DNA of 64,000 bases from Stratiformator vulcanicus (GCF_007744515.1 NZ_CP036268.1:3332712-3396711), one strand, 5' to 3'; shown: positions 7,921-17,491, numbered from the stretch's first letter. Notes: generated by a model not told the origin, from the letters alone. Made by a program: numbers and translations.

Positions 7921-9941
7921 GGCGTCACCTCAATGGAGTCGGGAGTTTCGGCGGCCGGGTCGTCGTAGGTGCGGGCGGCAGCGAGGCGTCCGCTTTCGGC
8001 CCAATTGATTCCGGCGATATGGATCATCACCAGCATAAATACGCTGACGACACCGATGAATAGGATCGACATCATCGCGGATGGATTGCTCAAGATCCCT
8101 TCCAGCCGACCAGGCACTCGCTTTTGAAGAGCGAGCACCTCCTCAGGCTTGGCCTCTGACTCACCCGCGGTCGGTTCGACTTCGGTTTTCACGAAGCGAT
8201 ACTCCGGATAAATCGAATCGGGGCCGTTGCCAATCGACCACTTCCCGCGTTCCTTGCTGAGGACCGCGTCAGTCGGGAGAGACTCGTCGATTTCGCGACT
8301 CTTAAGTTGCTCCTGAAGTGTCTCTCGAATCGACGCCGGCAGTGCGGCTCCCTCTTCGAAATCGTCGGTTACGGACGTCGCAACGGCGATCGGCGCCCGG
8401 TTGCCGCCGACGGTCTCAAACTTTGTGAAGACATTCGTGGCAATGAACGACACGAAGATGACCAGCATGTAGACCGGCACCACATATTTCAGGAGAAACT
8501 GCACCAACGCCGGCACCTTGATGTGGGCGCCCTCATGCATCTCACGGTCGCCTCGTTTCAGCCCGAACAGCCAGCCATAAAGAATAGCCTGAATCAGGGC
8601 CAGTACGAAGATCAGGAAGGTGCCGACCCAGAAGTCGATCGTGTCGAGCGCCGTCAGCCCTTTCGAAAAATAGAAGACGAATCCGGTCCCCATCGCGGTA
8701 ATTAAACCCAGGATCGCGACCGAGTCTTGCCGCTTCAGACCAAAGCCTTCTTCAAGAAACGCAATCGCCGGCTGAAGCATGGAGATACTGCTGGTCATTG
8801 CGGCCACGAACAGCATGAAAAACCATAGAAAGCCAAATAACTGCCCGAACGGCATCTTCGCGAACACTTCCGGTAATGCGTTAAATCCAACGGCAAACGT
8901 GCCCATCCCGATCACCGCCGTCCCGAGAAAGATAAACGCAGCCGGAATCGTGATCAGCCCACCAAGGCAGACTTCAAAGAACTCGTTCATGCTGCACGCG
9001 GTCAGCGAGCCGAGTGCGATGTCGTCTTCCTTTTTGAGGTAACTGGCATAGTTGATAATGACGCCGAACCCGACGGAGAGACTGAAGAAAATTTGCCCGG
9101 CAGCAGCCAACCAAGTCTTCGGTTCCAATAGTTTGGAGAAGTCCGGATTCCACATAAACCCGAGCCCGTCGCTGACCGACCGGGTTGTGGGGGAATCGCC
9201 TTCGACCGTGGAATTAGCGGCTGCTGCAGCGAGTTGGTCTTCCGGAATCGGCTGCGGCGGCAGCGTCATCACGCGCACTAGAACGACCAACGCCAAGACG
9301 ACCATCAGGGGAATGGCGATCTTGCAGAAGGTCTCAATGCCCTTGCTGACGCCTCGATAGATCAGGGCAAAATTGACCCCGAATGTGAAAATCAGAATAC
9401 CCAACAGTTGGAAATTCTCCGCCCGAAAGGCGTTCACCTTGCCGTCGGCCCCTTTGGGACTCATCAGCACCCCGTCCTGCTCGATGCCGACGTAACTTCC
9501 GAAAAACGCCCCGAAGTCTGCATTTGAGGCCGTCAGCTTTTCATTGCCGATCAGATAATTGAACGCATATCCCAGGCACCACGCTTCAATCAGCACGTAG
9601 TACATGTAGATCATCAGCGGGATCAGCACGGCTAACATCCCGAGATATTTCGCCGCCGGGTGATGCCAGATCGCCGAGAAAATGCCCGGGGCCGAGTTGA
9701 AACCGCGACGCCCGCCGTACCGCCCCATTGTCCATTCGGCCCATGCCAGCGGAATGCCGAGAATGAGCAGCGAAATAAAGTAGGGGATCATGAACGCCCC
9801 GCCGCCGTTTGAGGCAGCTTGGCCGGGGAACCTCAAGAAGTTTCCGAGACCGACGGCCGACCCGGCTACGGCGAGAATGACTCCGATCCGCGAGCCCCAG
9901 CCATCGCTGGCGCGGGAAGATGGTTTCGTTTCGGTCGACAC
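7917..9941 (-). CDS. Sodium-dependent transporter of the NSS (SNF) family
   Basis: A neurotransmitter:sodium symporter homologue of 674 residues, longer than the usual 450-550. The TM1 signature is textbook: [20 protein letters not shown], with the unwound Gly-Asn region that binds sodium and substrate. [11 protein letters not shown] and WAEWTMGR follow. About twelve helices are seen. An unusual hydrophilic segment of roughly 100 residues, rich in Glu, Asp and Pro, separates the last two helices (around residues 525-625). Substrates in the family are amino acids or related amines; this one cannot be specified. The overlapping 53-aa gene downstream suggests a two-component MetP/MetS-like importer. 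Confidence 0.92.
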   Translation of the reverse strand: MSTETKPSSRASDGWGSRIGVILAVAGSAVGLGNFLRFPGQAASNGGGAFMIPYFISLLILGIPLAWAEWTMGRYGGRRGFNSAPGIFSAIWHHPAAKYLGMLAVLIPLMIYMYYVLIEAWCLGYAFNYLIGNEKLTASNADFGAFFGSYVGIEQDGVLMSPKGADGKVNAFRAENFQLLGILIFTFGVNFALIYRGVSKGIETFCKIAIPLMVVLALVVLVRVMTLPPQPIPEDQLAAAAANSTVEGDSPTTRSVSDGLGFMWNPDFSKLLEPKTWLAAAGQIFFSLSVGFGVIINYASYLKKEDDIALGSLTACSMNEFFEVCLGGLITIPAAFIFLGTAVIGMGTFAVGFNALPEVFAKMPFGQLFGFLWFFMLFVAAMTSSISMLQPAIAFLEEGFGLKRQDSVAILGLITAMGTGFVFYFSKGLTALDTIDFWVGTFLIFVLALIQAILYGWLFGLKRGDREMHEGAHIKVPALVQFLLKYVVPVYMLVIFVSFIATNVFTKFETVGGNRAPIAVATSVTDDFEEGAALPASIRETLQEQLKSREIDESLPTDAVLSKERGKWSIGNGPDSIYPEYRFVKTEVEPTAGESEAKPEEVLALQKRVPGRLEGILSNPSAMMSILFIGVVSVFMLVMIHIAGINWAESGRLAAARTYDDPAAETPDSIEVTP

Positions 9942-10160
9942 GTTCGGCTCCGTTGTCGAGTTCGAGATGTTTCATGATCTCCGGATGCCGGCAGCCGACA
10001 CCCGGTCAGAAATTTTGGGCGAGCAAGAATTTCGTCGCGATCCTACTGACAAGTTCTCGCCGGACATAGCGAATGGTTGCCCGATATTCTCGGTCCGAAC
10101 GTGTTGCGACGACTGATTTTCGGCCGATTCGCCGATCACCGGTATTTTTCGCAGGCTGAG

Positions 10161-10189
10161 TTGTCAAAAATGCCGAAGGGCCTTATGAT
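10161..10189 (+). promoter_or_regulatory. Sigma-70-like promoter of the suf operon
   Basis: TTGTCA at 10161-10166 and TATGAT at 10184-10189 are separated by exactly 17 nt. Both boxes match the vegetative consensus at five of six positions. Transcription would begin near 10196, about 26 nt before the proposed start of the sufR-like gene. Confidence 0.7.
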
Positions 10190-10221
10190 GCCGTACATCC
10201 ACGCGCAATGGGGACGAGACT

Positions 10222-10902
10222 CTGACATCGACCATTGAAAAATCAGACAGAGACTTCATCAGCCGACTCAATCGACTCGGCGAGGGGTCGATCCAGCAAT
10301 TGTGCGATGAGTTCGGCGTGACCGCGACCGCGGTGCGTCAGCGACTGCGGCGATTGCAGGCAGAAGGTTGTGTGGATCGACGGACGACGAGTTCGGGACG
10401 CGGCCGGCCGGGGCACCATTATTTCGTGACTGATCATGGTCGCAGGCAATTGGGCGAGAACTACGAAGAGCTTGCGGTGGTGTTGTGGCGGGAGTTGAAA
10501 AACATATCCAACCCGGACGTCCGAGCGGCAATTTTATCGCGTGTTCAAGACGTATTGGTTCAAAAGTACGGCGCCGAGGTCGATGGCAGGACCATTCTCG
10601 GTCGGCTGCGTCAATTGCGGACCGCGCTCGGGCGTTGCGGTTTTGACGTCGAAGTTGATGATTCAGGAGAGGTCCCAGTCCTGCGGGAAAACAACTGCCC
10701 GTATCACGATTTGGCCTCCGATGACCGGTCAATCTGCGAATTGGAACAGCGCGTGTTCGAGAAGGTGCTCGGCTCGAACATGATCCTGAAGCACCGCTGC
10801 CTCGACGGCCATCACTGCTGCGAATTTGCTCCCGTTGAAAGCGAGTTAGTTGCACTGGGAAGTGGGGCGATAACAACGGAACGGAAAGAAAGCGAAGGCT
10901 GA
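10222..10902 (+). CDS. sufR: SufR-like iron-sulfur-sensing transcriptional repressor
   Basis: An N-terminal winged helix-turn-helix ([19 protein letters not shown], wing [11 protein letters not shown]) is followed by an effector domain whose conserved cysteines lie in [22 protein letters not shown] and HCCEF. This is the arrangement by which SufR-type repressors hold an Fe-S cluster and switch off suf transcription when clusters are sufficient. The gene heads the suf operon, which supports the call. The start is unusual: the frame is open from 10189 with no ATG, GTG or TTG until the TTG at 10300, and starting there would delete the first HTH helix. CTG at 10222, just after GGGACGAG, gives a complete 226-residue protein. 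Confidence 0.85.
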   Translation: MTSTIEKSDRDFISRLNRLGEGSIQQLCDEFGVTATAVRQRLRRLQAEGCVDRRTTSSGRGRPGHHYFVTDHGRRQLGENYEELAVVLWRELKNISNPDVRAAILSRVQDVLVQKYGAEVDGRTILGRLRQLRTALGRCGFDVEVDDSGEVPVLRENNCPYHDLASDDRSICELEQRVFEKVLGSNMILKHRCLDGHHCCEFAPVESELVALGSGAITTERKESEG

Positions 10903-10903
10903 A

Positions 10904-11449
10904 GTGACCGCATGGATTGAAGGACGCTTCGAGGAAAACGTCATTACGACGACCCTTGAGCAGGCGATGAATTGGGCCCAAGCCTCGGCGATCTGGCCGA
11001 TGACCTTCGGCTTGGCCTGCTGCGCGATCGAAATGATGGCCGTCGGCGCTAGCCGCTACGACCTGGAACGCTTCGGCTGTGGGGCCTTCCGCGCCACGCC
11101 GCGACAGGCTGACCTGATGATCGTCGCCGGCACCGTCACCCACAAGATGGCCACCCGAGTTCGTCGGCTCTATGAGCAGATGCCCGATCCGAAGTACGTG
11201 ATCGCGATGGGCGCCTGCACAATCGGCGGCGGGCCTTACTTCAAACACGGCTACCACGTGGTCAAAGGCGTTGACTTGGTCGTGCCCGTCGACGTCTACG
11301 TCCCCGGCTGCCCTCCGCGACCCGAAGCGCTGCTCGAAGGCATCATGCGGGTGCAGGACAAGATCAAAGCCCGCAAGGTCACCAAGGGAGAATTCACGCT
11401 CCCGGTGCCCCACCACGAAGGCCACGTCCGACCCGTGCCCATCACGTAA
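10904..11449 (+). CDS. nuoB: NuoB-like [4Fe-4S] subunit (NADH:quinone oxidoreductase subunit B family)
   Basis: 181 residues from a GTG one base after the sufR stop. The N2-cluster ligands of the NuoB family are intact: the tandem Cys in [10 protein letters not shown], a Cys in MGACTIGGG and the Cys of [11 protein letters not shown]. The core [28 protein letters not shown] matches complex I subunit B closely, with an extra Cys in FGCGAF where most members have Val-Val. In complex I the protein passes electrons from N2 to quinone. Here no other nuo gene is nearby and it is locked between sufR and sufC. It may be the cell's complex I subunit placed under Fe-S control, or a paralogue with its own partner. 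Confidence 0.88.
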   Translation: MTAWIEGRFEENVITTTLEQAMNWAQASAIWPMTFGLACCAIEMMAVGASRYDLERFGCGAFRATPRQADLMIVAGTVTHKMATRVRRLYEQMPDPKYVIAMGACTIGGGPYFKHGYHVVKGVDLVVPVDVYVPGCPPRPEALLEGIMRVQDKIKARKVTKGEFTLPVPHHEGHVRPVPIT

Positions 11450-11541
11450 CGGCAAACACTCAACTGCGACCCCGAAGCCCACGCGTCGCACCGCGCGGGA
11501 CTAAACGAAATCACCCTCAACGCTGTTTTCAAATAGGCGAC

Positions 11542-12363
11542 ATGAGCACTCTCAAAATCGAAAATCTGCACGTTTCCGTCGGCGAGACTCCGATCCTCAA
11601 GGGCGTCGATCTCGAGATCAAATCAGGCGAAATTCACGCCCTGATGGGCCCCAACGGCTCCGGCAAAAGTACGCTCGCTTATGCCCTTGCCGGTCATCCG
11701 CTTTATGAAATCACTGACGGAACGGTGAAACTCGACGAGACCGACATTACGGAGATGGAGGCTGACCAACGTGCACGACTTGGTATGTACCTCGCTTTCC
11801 AATACCCCGTCACGATTCCCGGTGTGAAGGTGGCCGACTTTCTGCGGCACGCCGTCTCGAACGTGCGGAACCCCGATCGGCAGGAAGGCGGGGAACTCGT
11901 CTCGATGCGAGAATTTCGCAAAGAGATTTACGAACAACTCGACAAACTCGGTGTCGACCGCTCTTTCGCCCGCCGCTACCTCAACGACGGCTTCTCAGGC
12001 GGTGAGAAGAAGCGCATGGAAATCGTGCAGATGGCCATGCTGCAGCCGCGGTTCGCGATCCTTGATGAAACCGACTCGGGACTCGACACCGACGCGGTCA
12101 ACGTCGTGAGTGAAGGCGTGCGAAAACTTGCCGGCGACGAAATGGGAGTCTTAATTATTACACACCACGACCGGTTGCTTGAGTACAACGTGCCTCAGAA
12201 TACGCACGTCATGATGGCCGGACGCATTATCGAAACCGGCGGCCCCGAGCTGGCAAAAGAACTGCATGAAAAAGGCTACGCCGCCGTTCGCGAGCGACAT
12301 CCCGAAGCCGCGAAGGAAGAGCATGAGAAACAACAGGCGGAAACGGTGGGCGTCGCCAAGTAA
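11542..12363 (+). CDS. sufC: SufC, Fe-S assembly ABC ATPase
   Basis: 273 residues, slightly longer than the usual ~250 because of a charged C-terminal tail (KEEHEKQQAE). Walker A is GPNGSGKST, the signature is FSGGEKKR, Walker B is FAILDETDSGLD and the switch His is in IITHHDR. The Q-loop lies in LAFQYPVTIPG. The DETDSGLD and GGEKKRMEI forms are specific to SufC rather than to transporters. SufC is a cytoplasmic ATPase that drives conformational change of the SufBC2D scaffold during cluster assembly. An AGGCGAC precedes the ATG. sufB and sufD follow. Confidence 0.97.
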   Translation: MSTLKIENLHVSVGETPILKGVDLEIKSGEIHALMGPNGSGKSTLAYALAGHPLYEITDGTVKLDETDITEMEADQRARLGMYLAFQYPVTIPGVKVADFLRHAVSNVRNPDRQEGGELVSMREFRKEIYEQLDKLGVDRSFARRYLNDGFSGGEKKRMEIVQMAMLQPRFAILDETDSGLDTDAVNVVSEGVRKLAGDEMGVLIITHHDRLLEYNVPQNTHVMMAGRIIETGGPELAKELHEKGYAAVRERHPEAAKEEHEKQQAETVGVAK

Positions 12364-12448
12364 TCGTTTCTCAATTTCAACGGACGCAGCAAATCACTTC
12401 CGGTAATTAATAGTCACACAACCAGTCGCGATGCGACAGGAGCGAATG

Positions 12449-13873
12449 ATGTCGACCGATGCACCAGCGAAAAATCCGAATTCGGATGTCTCTATCGGTG
12501 ACTACAAGTACGGGTTTCACGACCCGACCGATAAATACGTCTTTAAGAGCCGCAAAGGTCTTAATCGCGAGATCGTCGCTCAGATTTCGGAAATGAAGGC
12601 CGAACCGGAGTGGATGCGGCAGTATCGACTCGATGCCTACGAGCACTTTGAGTCGCGTCCGATGCCGACGTGGGGCGGGGACCTGTCTCAGATCGACTTT
12701 CAGGATATCTTCTATTACATGCGGGCCTCCGACCGGCAGGAAAAGAGCTGGGACGACGTGCCCGAAGACATCCGCAACACCTACGACAAACTCGGCATTC
12801 CCGAAGCGGAAAAAAAGTATCTCGCCGGCGTGAAGGCTCAGTATGAGTCGGAAGTCGTTTACGGTTCGCTGCAGGAAGACCTCGAAAAGCAGGGAGTCAT
12901 CTTCACCGACACGGACAGCGGGCTGCGTGATCACCCGGAGATATTCAAAGAATACTTCGGCTCAGTCATACCGTATCAAGACAATAAATTTGCGGCGCTC
13001 AATAGCGCAGTCTGGTCGGGCGGTTCGTTCATCTATGTTCCGCCCGGCGTGCAGGTCGACTTCCCGCTGCAGGCCTATTTCCGCATTAACAGCGAGAACA
13101 TGGGCCAGTTCGAGCGGACCCTGATTATCGTCGATGAAGGCGCAAGCATTCATTACGTCGAAGGCTGCACGGCTCCGACCTACACGACCGACAGCCTGCA
13201 CTCCGCGGTTGTCGAGATCGTCGTAAAGCGTGAGGCCCGCTGTCGCTACACGACGATTCAGAACTGGTCCAACAATGTTTACAACCTCGTCACCAAACGG
13301 GCTTACGCCTACGGCGACTCCTTAATGGAGTGGGTCGACGGCAACCTCGGCTCGCAATTGACGATGAAGTATCCCGCGATCCATTTGATGGAGCCGGGGG
13401 CCCGCGGGGAGACGCTCTCGATCGCGTTCGCCAATGAAGGCCAGCATCAGGATGCCGGGGCGAAGATGGTGCACATGGCTCCGCATACGTCGAGCCGAAT
13501 TATCTCCAAGAGTATCTCGAAGGGGGGCGGACGGTCCAGTTACCGCGGCCTCGTGAAGGTCGCCAAAGGTTGCGACGATGTTAAGTCGAACGTCGTTTGC
13601 GATGCTTTAATTCTCGATGCACAAAGCCGCAGCGATACCTATCCCTATATTGAAGTCGAAGACGAAAACGTCGCGATTGAGCACGAAGCGAGCGTCTCCA
13701 AAATCGCCGAAGAACAGCTCTTTTATCTAATGAGCCGCGGTCTTAGCGAGGCCGAAGCCTCAGCCATGATTGTCACCGGCTTCATCGAGCCGCTCGTGAA
13801 AGAGCTGCCGATGGAATACGCCGTGGAAATGAACCGCCTGATTGAACTTCAAATGGAAGGTTCGGTGGGGTAG
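12449..13873 (+). CDS. sufB: SufB, Fe-S cluster scaffold protein
   Basis: 474 residues from the ATG at 12449, which has AGGAG 6 nt upstream; two in-frame ATGs lie just before it (12431, 12446). SufB hallmarks include [10 protein letters not shown], the [15 protein letters not shown] region, [17 protein letters not shown] and [20 protein letters not shown] and [19 protein letters not shown] follow, then the C-terminal helical part with [23 protein letters not shown]. The Cys of EGCTAP is a known site involved in sulfur or cluster handling. It forms the scaffold with SufC and SufD in the cytoplasm. The order C-B-x-D places a 71-residue unknown between sufB and sufD. Confidence 0.97.
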   Translation: MSTDAPAKNPNSDVSIGDYKYGFHDPTDKYVFKSRKGLNREIVAQISEMKAEPEWMRQYRLDAYEHFESRPMPTWGGDLSQIDFQDIFYYMRASDRQEKSWDDVPEDIRNTYDKLGIPEAEKKYLAGVKAQYESEVVYGSLQEDLEKQGVIFTDTDSGLRDHPEIFKEYFGSVIPYQDNKFAALNSAVWSGGSFIYVPPGVQVDFPLQAYFRINSENMGQFERTLIIVDEGASIHYVEGCTAPTYTTDSLHSAVVEIVVKREARCRYTTIQNWSNNVYNLVTKRAYAYGDSLMEWVDGNLGSQLTMKYPAIHLMEPGARGETLSIAFANEGQHQDAGAKMVHMAPHTSSRIISKSISKGGGRSSYRGLVKVAKGCDDVKSNVVCDALILDAQSRSDTYPYIEVEDENVAIEHEASVSKIAEEQLFYLMSRGLSEAEASAMIVTGFIEPLVKELPMEYAVEMNRLIELQMEGSVG

Positions 13874-13882
13874 GGCAAAGTT

Positions 13883-14098
13883 ATGCGAGAAATTTTGACC
13901 GAACACCTCCGTCGACAGCCGTTCGTCCCGTTCGAAGTCATTTTGTCGAGCGGCGATAGATACGTTGTTAGCCATCCGGAGAATGCCGCTTTGACTCGCG
14001 GTCGCATGTTCGTTACCGACCCGGCAACGGAGAAGGTGGTGGAGTGTTTTCTGCTACACATTGCCAGTGTCGAAGTAAAAGAGAATCAGGAAGTTTAA
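13883..14098 (+). CDS. Small conserved-looking protein between sufB and sufD, 71 aa
   Basis: It starts 9 bp after the sufB stop and ends 38 bp before sufD, in the same direction, so it belongs to the transcript. The product opens MREILTEHLRRQPFVPFEVI, then has SSGDRYVVSHPENAALTRG and a final strand VVECFLLHIASVEV. This resembles small 'PF-x-PF ... DG/GD-x-h-x-h-x-HPE' proteins common in planctomycetes whose role is unknown. It has no cysteine motif for a cluster and no signal peptide. Its place inside suf may be functional or incidental. Confidence 0.72.
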   Translation: MREILTEHLRRQPFVPFEVILSSGDRYVVSHPENAALTRGRMFVTDPATEKVVECFLLHIASVEVKENQEV

Positions 14099-14136
14099 GA
14101 GTGTCGGTGGCCCGACGTGAAAAGGAATTAACTGTA

Positions 14137-15459
14137 ATGTCTGCTACTTTAGCGGAAGAACAAACTCTTCCCGCCACCTTCGACGAAGCGGCTTGCGAGG
14201 CGCTGATCACTCAGCGGGGCGAGAGCGAGACTGAGGCGCAGCGTCGACGTTCTGCGCTGCGGAATTATGAGTCCCTGCAGGCGCAAGAACTCGACCCCGA
14301 AGAGTGGCGACGTGTCGAACTGCGTCCGCTCAAACCTGAGAATTTCAGCGTCTCTAAGCAAGCGGGGCAAGCCGACTTTGCGACGCGTCTGGGTTCCAGC
14401 GATGAGTTCGGCGGGCGGGCGGTACACGTCGATGGCCATGCGACCGAGATCTCGCTCGACCCCGAGTTAGCTGAGCAGGGCGTCATCTTTGGTGACCTGC
14501 ACACTGTAATGCGTCAGCACGGCGACCTTCTGGAACCTCACTTCATGACCCATGCGGTGAAAGCCGAGACCGATCGGTTTACCGCATGGCACGCCGCATT
14601 CGTCACGGGGGGGACCGTGCTGTATGTGCCGAAGGGCGTCCAGGTCGAGAAGCCGCTGCACAGTCTGATCGGACTCACACAGGGCGGGGCAGCCGATTTC
14701 AGCCATACACTCGTAATCCTCGAAGATGGCGCCTCAGCAGCCCTATTGGAAGAAACGGCCTCGTCGACCGAAGAGCCGGGATTGCACGTTGGTGCGGTCG
14801 AGCTGATCCTTGGCAAAGAAGCCCGATTGCGTTACGTCCAGTTGCAGAACTGGAACACAAAGACGTTCCATCTCGCGCATCAAGTCGGGCGAGTCGAGCG
14901 TGACGCGAACCTTCAATGGACCGTCGGAGGACTCGGCTCGCGACTGGCCCATGTCCATCAGGATGTTCATCTCGACGGTCGCGGAGCGCATGCGGAGGTA
15001 AACGGCGTCACGTTCTCCACGAACCGTCAGCAACTTTCCTACTATACCGAGCAAAACCACAACGCCCCCGATACGACGTCCGACCTGCTCTATAAGACGG
15101 TCCTCCGGGATAAGTCGAAGGTCGTGTGGCGTGGCATGATCAAAGTCGAAAAGGAAGCTCAGCGGACCGACGGCTATCAGCGATGCGACTCTTTAATGCT
15201 CTCTGATACGGCCCGCAGCGACTCGATTCCCGGTCTCGAAATCGAAGCCGACGACGTCCGCTGCACCCACGGAGCGACAACCGGCAAGGTCGATGAAGAA
15301 CAAATTTTCTACTGCATGTCGCGCGGCGTCGGTCGCTCCGAAGCGATGCACATGATCGTGGAAGGCTTCTTTCAGCATATCTACGATCGCATCCCCGTCG
15401 AAGCCGTTCGCGAGGTGCTCGATGACGCGGTGCAGAAGAAACTGGGCATCGGGGAATAA
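14137..15459 (+). CDS. sufD: SufD, Fe-S assembly scaffold subunit
   Basis: 440 residues from the ATG at 14137, which has AAGGA about 10 nt before it; the same frame runs upstream into the previous gene without a good start. It is a SufB paralogue with the SufD core: DLHTVMRQHGDLLEPHFM, YVPKGVQVEKPLHSL, HTLVILEDGASAALLEE, RYVQLQNWNTKTFH and YYTEQNHNAPDTTSDLLYKTVL. The C-terminal CTHGATTGKVDEEQIFYCMSRG motif is diagnostic. It pairs with SufB and SufC. The gene ends at TAA 15457-15459, and no cysteine desulfurase (sufS) or sufE/sufU follows. Confidence 0.96.
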   Translation: MSATLAEEQTLPATFDEAACEALITQRGESETEAQRRRSALRNYESLQAQELDPEEWRRVELRPLKPENFSVSKQAGQADFATRLGSSDEFGGRAVHVDGHATEISLDPELAEQGVIFGDLHTVMRQHGDLLEPHFMTHAVKAETDRFTAWHAAFVTGGTVLYVPKGVQVEKPLHSLIGLTQGGAADFSHTLVILEDGASAALLEETASSTEEPGLHVGAVELILGKEARLRYVQLQNWNTKTFHLAHQVGRVERDANLQWTVGGLGSRLAHVHQDVHLDGRGAHAEVNGVTFSTNRQQLSYYTEQNHNAPDTTSDLLYKTVLRDKSKVVWRGMIKVEKEAQRTDGYQRCDSLMLSDTARSDSIPGLEIEADDVRCTHGATTGKVDEEQIFYCMSRGVGRSEAMHMIVEGFFQHIYDRIPVEAVREVLDDAVQKKLGIGE

Positions 15460-15572
15460 GCTCTCAGCTAGCGGCCGTCAGCGATCAGCTTTTCAAGTTG
15501 ATGAAGTCGGATAATATCAAGACTCTGTGAGTAATCGTCCCGACGGCTGGCGCCTCGGGCTTGTATTGCTTT

Positions 15573-15600
15573 CCTCTAGCCTCTCGACTCTAGCCTCTAG
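15573..15600. repeat. Heptamer repeat tract, four units
   Basis: Four in-phase heptamers: CCTCTAG, CCTCTCG, ACTCTAG, CCTCTAG. It ends 8 bp before the sufT-like ATG, where a ribosome-binding site is expected. It shares its unit with the tracts at 15991-16018 and 21495-21578. Confidence 0.8.
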
Positions 15601-15608
15601 CCACTTTC

Positions 15609-15914
15609 ATGCCTTCCGAAGTTCAATTAATCGACGCACTGAAAGAAGTCATCGACCCCGAGCTGATGGTCAACATCGTTGACTTGGGACTCGTCTACGA
15701 GGTTGAGCAAGCCGAGGGCGAGCCGAAGGTCAACGTGGAGATGACCCTCACCAGCCCCGCGTGCCCGGCAGGACCGCAGATCATCTCTCAGTCCAAGGCG
15801 GCACTGGAGCGGCTTGAGGGCGTCGACGAAGCCGACATCAAGCTCGTGATGGACCCGCCGTGGTCACCGGAGCGGATGACGGATGACGCGCGGGACCAGT
15901 TGGGTATTTTTTAG
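15609..15914 (+). CDS. sufT: MIP18/DUF59-family Fe-S assembly protein (SufT-like)
   Basis: 101 residues. The DUF59 core is complete: LIDALKEVIDPELMVNIVDLGLVYEV, then VEMTLTSPACPAGPQI, in which the Cys of SPACPAG is the conserved reactive residue, and a final KLVMDPPWSPERMTDDAR. Family members (SufT, PaaD, MIP18) help mature or transfer Fe-S clusters. The short stand-alone form next to suf genes fits a SufT role. The 149-bp gap from sufD holds a heptamer repeat directly before the ATG and no Shine-Dalgarno sequence, so expression may be unusual. Confidence 0.9.
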   Translation: MPSEVQLIDALKEVIDPELMVNIVDLGLVYEVEQAEGEPKVNVEMTLTSPACPAGPQIISQSKAALERLEGVDEADIKLVMDPPWSPERMTDDARDQLGIF

Positions 15915-15990
15915 CATTTCAGCTGCAAACACCCTCGCGCATTGACCCGGAGCGAGGCGATCTCGGGGCGGGAGTAGGACTGGCAACAGG

Positions 15991-16018
15991 ACTCTGACCT
16001 CTCGTCTCTCAACTCTAT
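15991..16018. repeat. Heptamer repeat tract, four diverged units
   Basis: ACTCTGA, CCTCTCG, TCTCTCA, ACTCTAT in register. It has the same unit as the tract at 15573-15600 and lies in the gap between sufT and the hemP stop. Confidence 0.55.
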
Positions 16019-16095
16019 ACAAACGTGCATAAAATCTCGCGAGTCTTCCCGCTGAGAAACGAACTGCTCACCGCAGTCGTGCTCGTCCTGCTTCC

Positions 16096-16284
16096 TCACT
16101 TATGCAAAATCAGCTTGCCCGCCTTGGTCAGGCGGAGGCGATAGACGGCCCCGTCGTGCTCGATTTCGATTTCCGGGCGGCCGGCGAGCAGCTCTTTTGA
16201 CGTAATGCGGGCTTTTGACGCATCGTCGCCCACGGCAATTCTGGTCTCTGCGCGGCCGGTAATATTGTCGGAGTTGGGCTGCAT
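16096..16284 (-). CDS. hemP: Hemin uptake protein HemP
   Basis: 62 residues. The C-terminal half matches the HemP pattern: RITSKELLAGRPEIEIEH, then GAVYRLRLTKAGKLILHK, with the final G-K-L-I-L-x-K typical of the family. HemP proteins are small cytoplasmic factors associated with hemin uptake, and in several proteobacteria they regulate heme-receptor genes under Fur control. Here a palindrome resembling a Fur box overlaps the likely promoter 94 bp upstream. No TonB-dependent receptor is adjacent; instead the divergent operon encodes a pseudopilin, a lipoprotein and DUF4198/Kelch proteins. Confidence 0.88.
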   Translation of the reverse strand: MQPNSDNITGRAETRIAVGDDASKARITSKELLAGRPEIEIEHDGAVYRLRLTKAGKLILHK

Positions 16285-16360
16285 CCTTCGACTCGGCTTG
16301 GATTTGCGTCACCCGCGATATTTTTCGCCACGGGCGTTGCGAGAACTCTGAGGTGTCGGT

Positions 16361-16388
16361 ACTGTACCACAAAGACATTGAGATTCAA
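16361..16388 (-). promoter_or_regulatory. Candidate hemP promoter
   Basis: Read on the minus strand: TTGAAT (16388-16383), a 16-nt spacer, then TACAGT (16366-16361). Each box matches the sigma-70 consensus at four of six positions. The -35 box lies inside the Fur-box-like palindrome, so a bound repressor would block it. Confidence 0.5.
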
Positions 16389-16394
16389 TCTCAA
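16378..16394. promoter_or_regulatory. Fur-box-like palindrome
   Basis: A perfect 8-1-8 inverted repeat, TTGAGATTCAATCTCAA. Its 7-1-7 core differs from the Fur-box variant TGAGAATCATTCTCA only by one symmetric change per arm. It lies between hemP (ATG at 16284) and the divergent DUF1559 operon (ATG at 16536), so it could control both. Fur binding is inferred, not shown. Confidence 0.6.
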
Positions 16395-16535
16395 CTTGGA
16401 TTGTGATTGAGTTTCACTGTTCCCGCCCCAGCGAGCCAGCGGCCGACTTCTCTCTCCGCCAGCCAGCCAGGTATCGACGCCCACGAAGGTCGTGAGTGCG
16501 TCTTTCGCCCACCCTTTGGCTGACAGGAGAAACAG

Positions 16536-17489
16536 ATGCTTCGTACCGCCCCGTTCCGCCTCCGCGGATTCACGCTGATTGAACTGCTCGTCGTGATCGC
16601 GATCATTGCGATCCTGATCGCCCTCCTATTGCCCGCGGTCCAACAGGCTCGAGAAGCCGCTCGCCGGACGAGTTGCACGAACAACATGAAGCAGGTCGGA
16701 ATCGCGACTCAGAACTTTCACGATGTAAACGGTGAATTGCCTTACGCGACGATTGACCGCATCGAAGGGGACGACGCCGACACGTTCCCGACCGGCTTCA
16801 TTCAGATTCTGCCATACCTCGAACGGGACGACGTCGCGCAGCGGTGGGACGCGGAGGAACGTCGTGACAGCACGCTCGATGCCGACGGTGACGGCTTTTC
16901 GAACGCCGATCTGCAGCAGATGACCATTCCGACGCTGCTGTGCCCCACGATGGTCAGGCCGACCGCATTGGGAGGGGCGGAGAATCGTGCCCCGGCCAGT
17001 TACCTGTGGTCGTCGGGCACGAAGGATCCGATTCTGCTGACTTATTGGAGCTTCTTCGGACCGATGGCGACCGAACCGGAATACGACGGAGCCATCGTCC
17101 CGTTACTCACGAATGTAGCCAACACCGTCAACGAACGGCCGACACGTCTCCGCGATATCACCGACGGCACGTCGAACACGTTCCTGCTCGGCGAGACCGA
17201 CTTTATGGCGACCGGCTCGGTCACCGACGATATGGGCGGCGTATGGGCGTATGGATTCGCCGGCTATGCGTGGGGCACGACGCTCCACGAAATTGACCGA
17301 CATGATTTATCGCCGCGAACAGGGTTTACGGCGCTGCCGGGCGAGGTTCCCTATGGCGCTTTCCGCAGCCAGCACCCGGGCGGATTGAGCTTTTCCCTGT
17401 GCGATGGCTCGGTCAGGTTCGTTTCCGCGACGACGGATCGCAACGTGCTCAACGCGTTGTCGACACGCAGCGGCGGCGAGGTTTATTAA
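16536..17489 (+). CDS. DUF1559 type II/IV pseudopilin-like protein
   Basis: 317 residues. It begins with a type IV prepilin signal: [20 protein letters not shown], cleaved after Gly by a prepilin peptidase with Glu5 present, and continues [19 protein letters not shown]. The body is the DUF1559 domain found almost only in Planctomycetes and relatives, and the C-terminus has the H-x9-DG motif ([17 protein letters not shown]). These proteins are thought to sit on the envelope as pseudopilus-like components, and their real role is unknown. It overlaps nothing and is followed 2 bp later by a lipoprotein gene. GACAGGAGAAACAG precedes the ATG, giving a strong ribosome-binding site. Confidence 0.95.
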   Translation: MLRTAPFRLRGFTLIELLVVIAIIAILIALLLPAVQQAREAARRTSCTNNMKQVGIATQNFHDVNGELPYATIDRIEGDDADTFPTGFIQILPYLERDDVAQRWDAEERRDSTLDADGDGFSNADLQQMTIPTLLCPTMVRPTALGGAENRAPASYLWSSGTKDPILLTYWSFFGPMATEPEYDGAIVPLLTNVANTVNERPTRLRDITDGTSNTFLLGETDFMATGSVTDDMGGVWAYGFAGYAWGTTLHEIDRHDLSPRTGFTALPGEVPYGAFRSQHPGGLSFSLCDGSVRFVSATTDRNVLNALSTRSGGEVY

Positions 17490-17491
17490 TC

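Noticed and set aside
10208-10230. Programmed frameshift (prfB-like CTC TGA C) at the start of sufR
   Set aside because: A +1 shift leads to the wrong frame; only a -1 shift would work and the site is not slippery.
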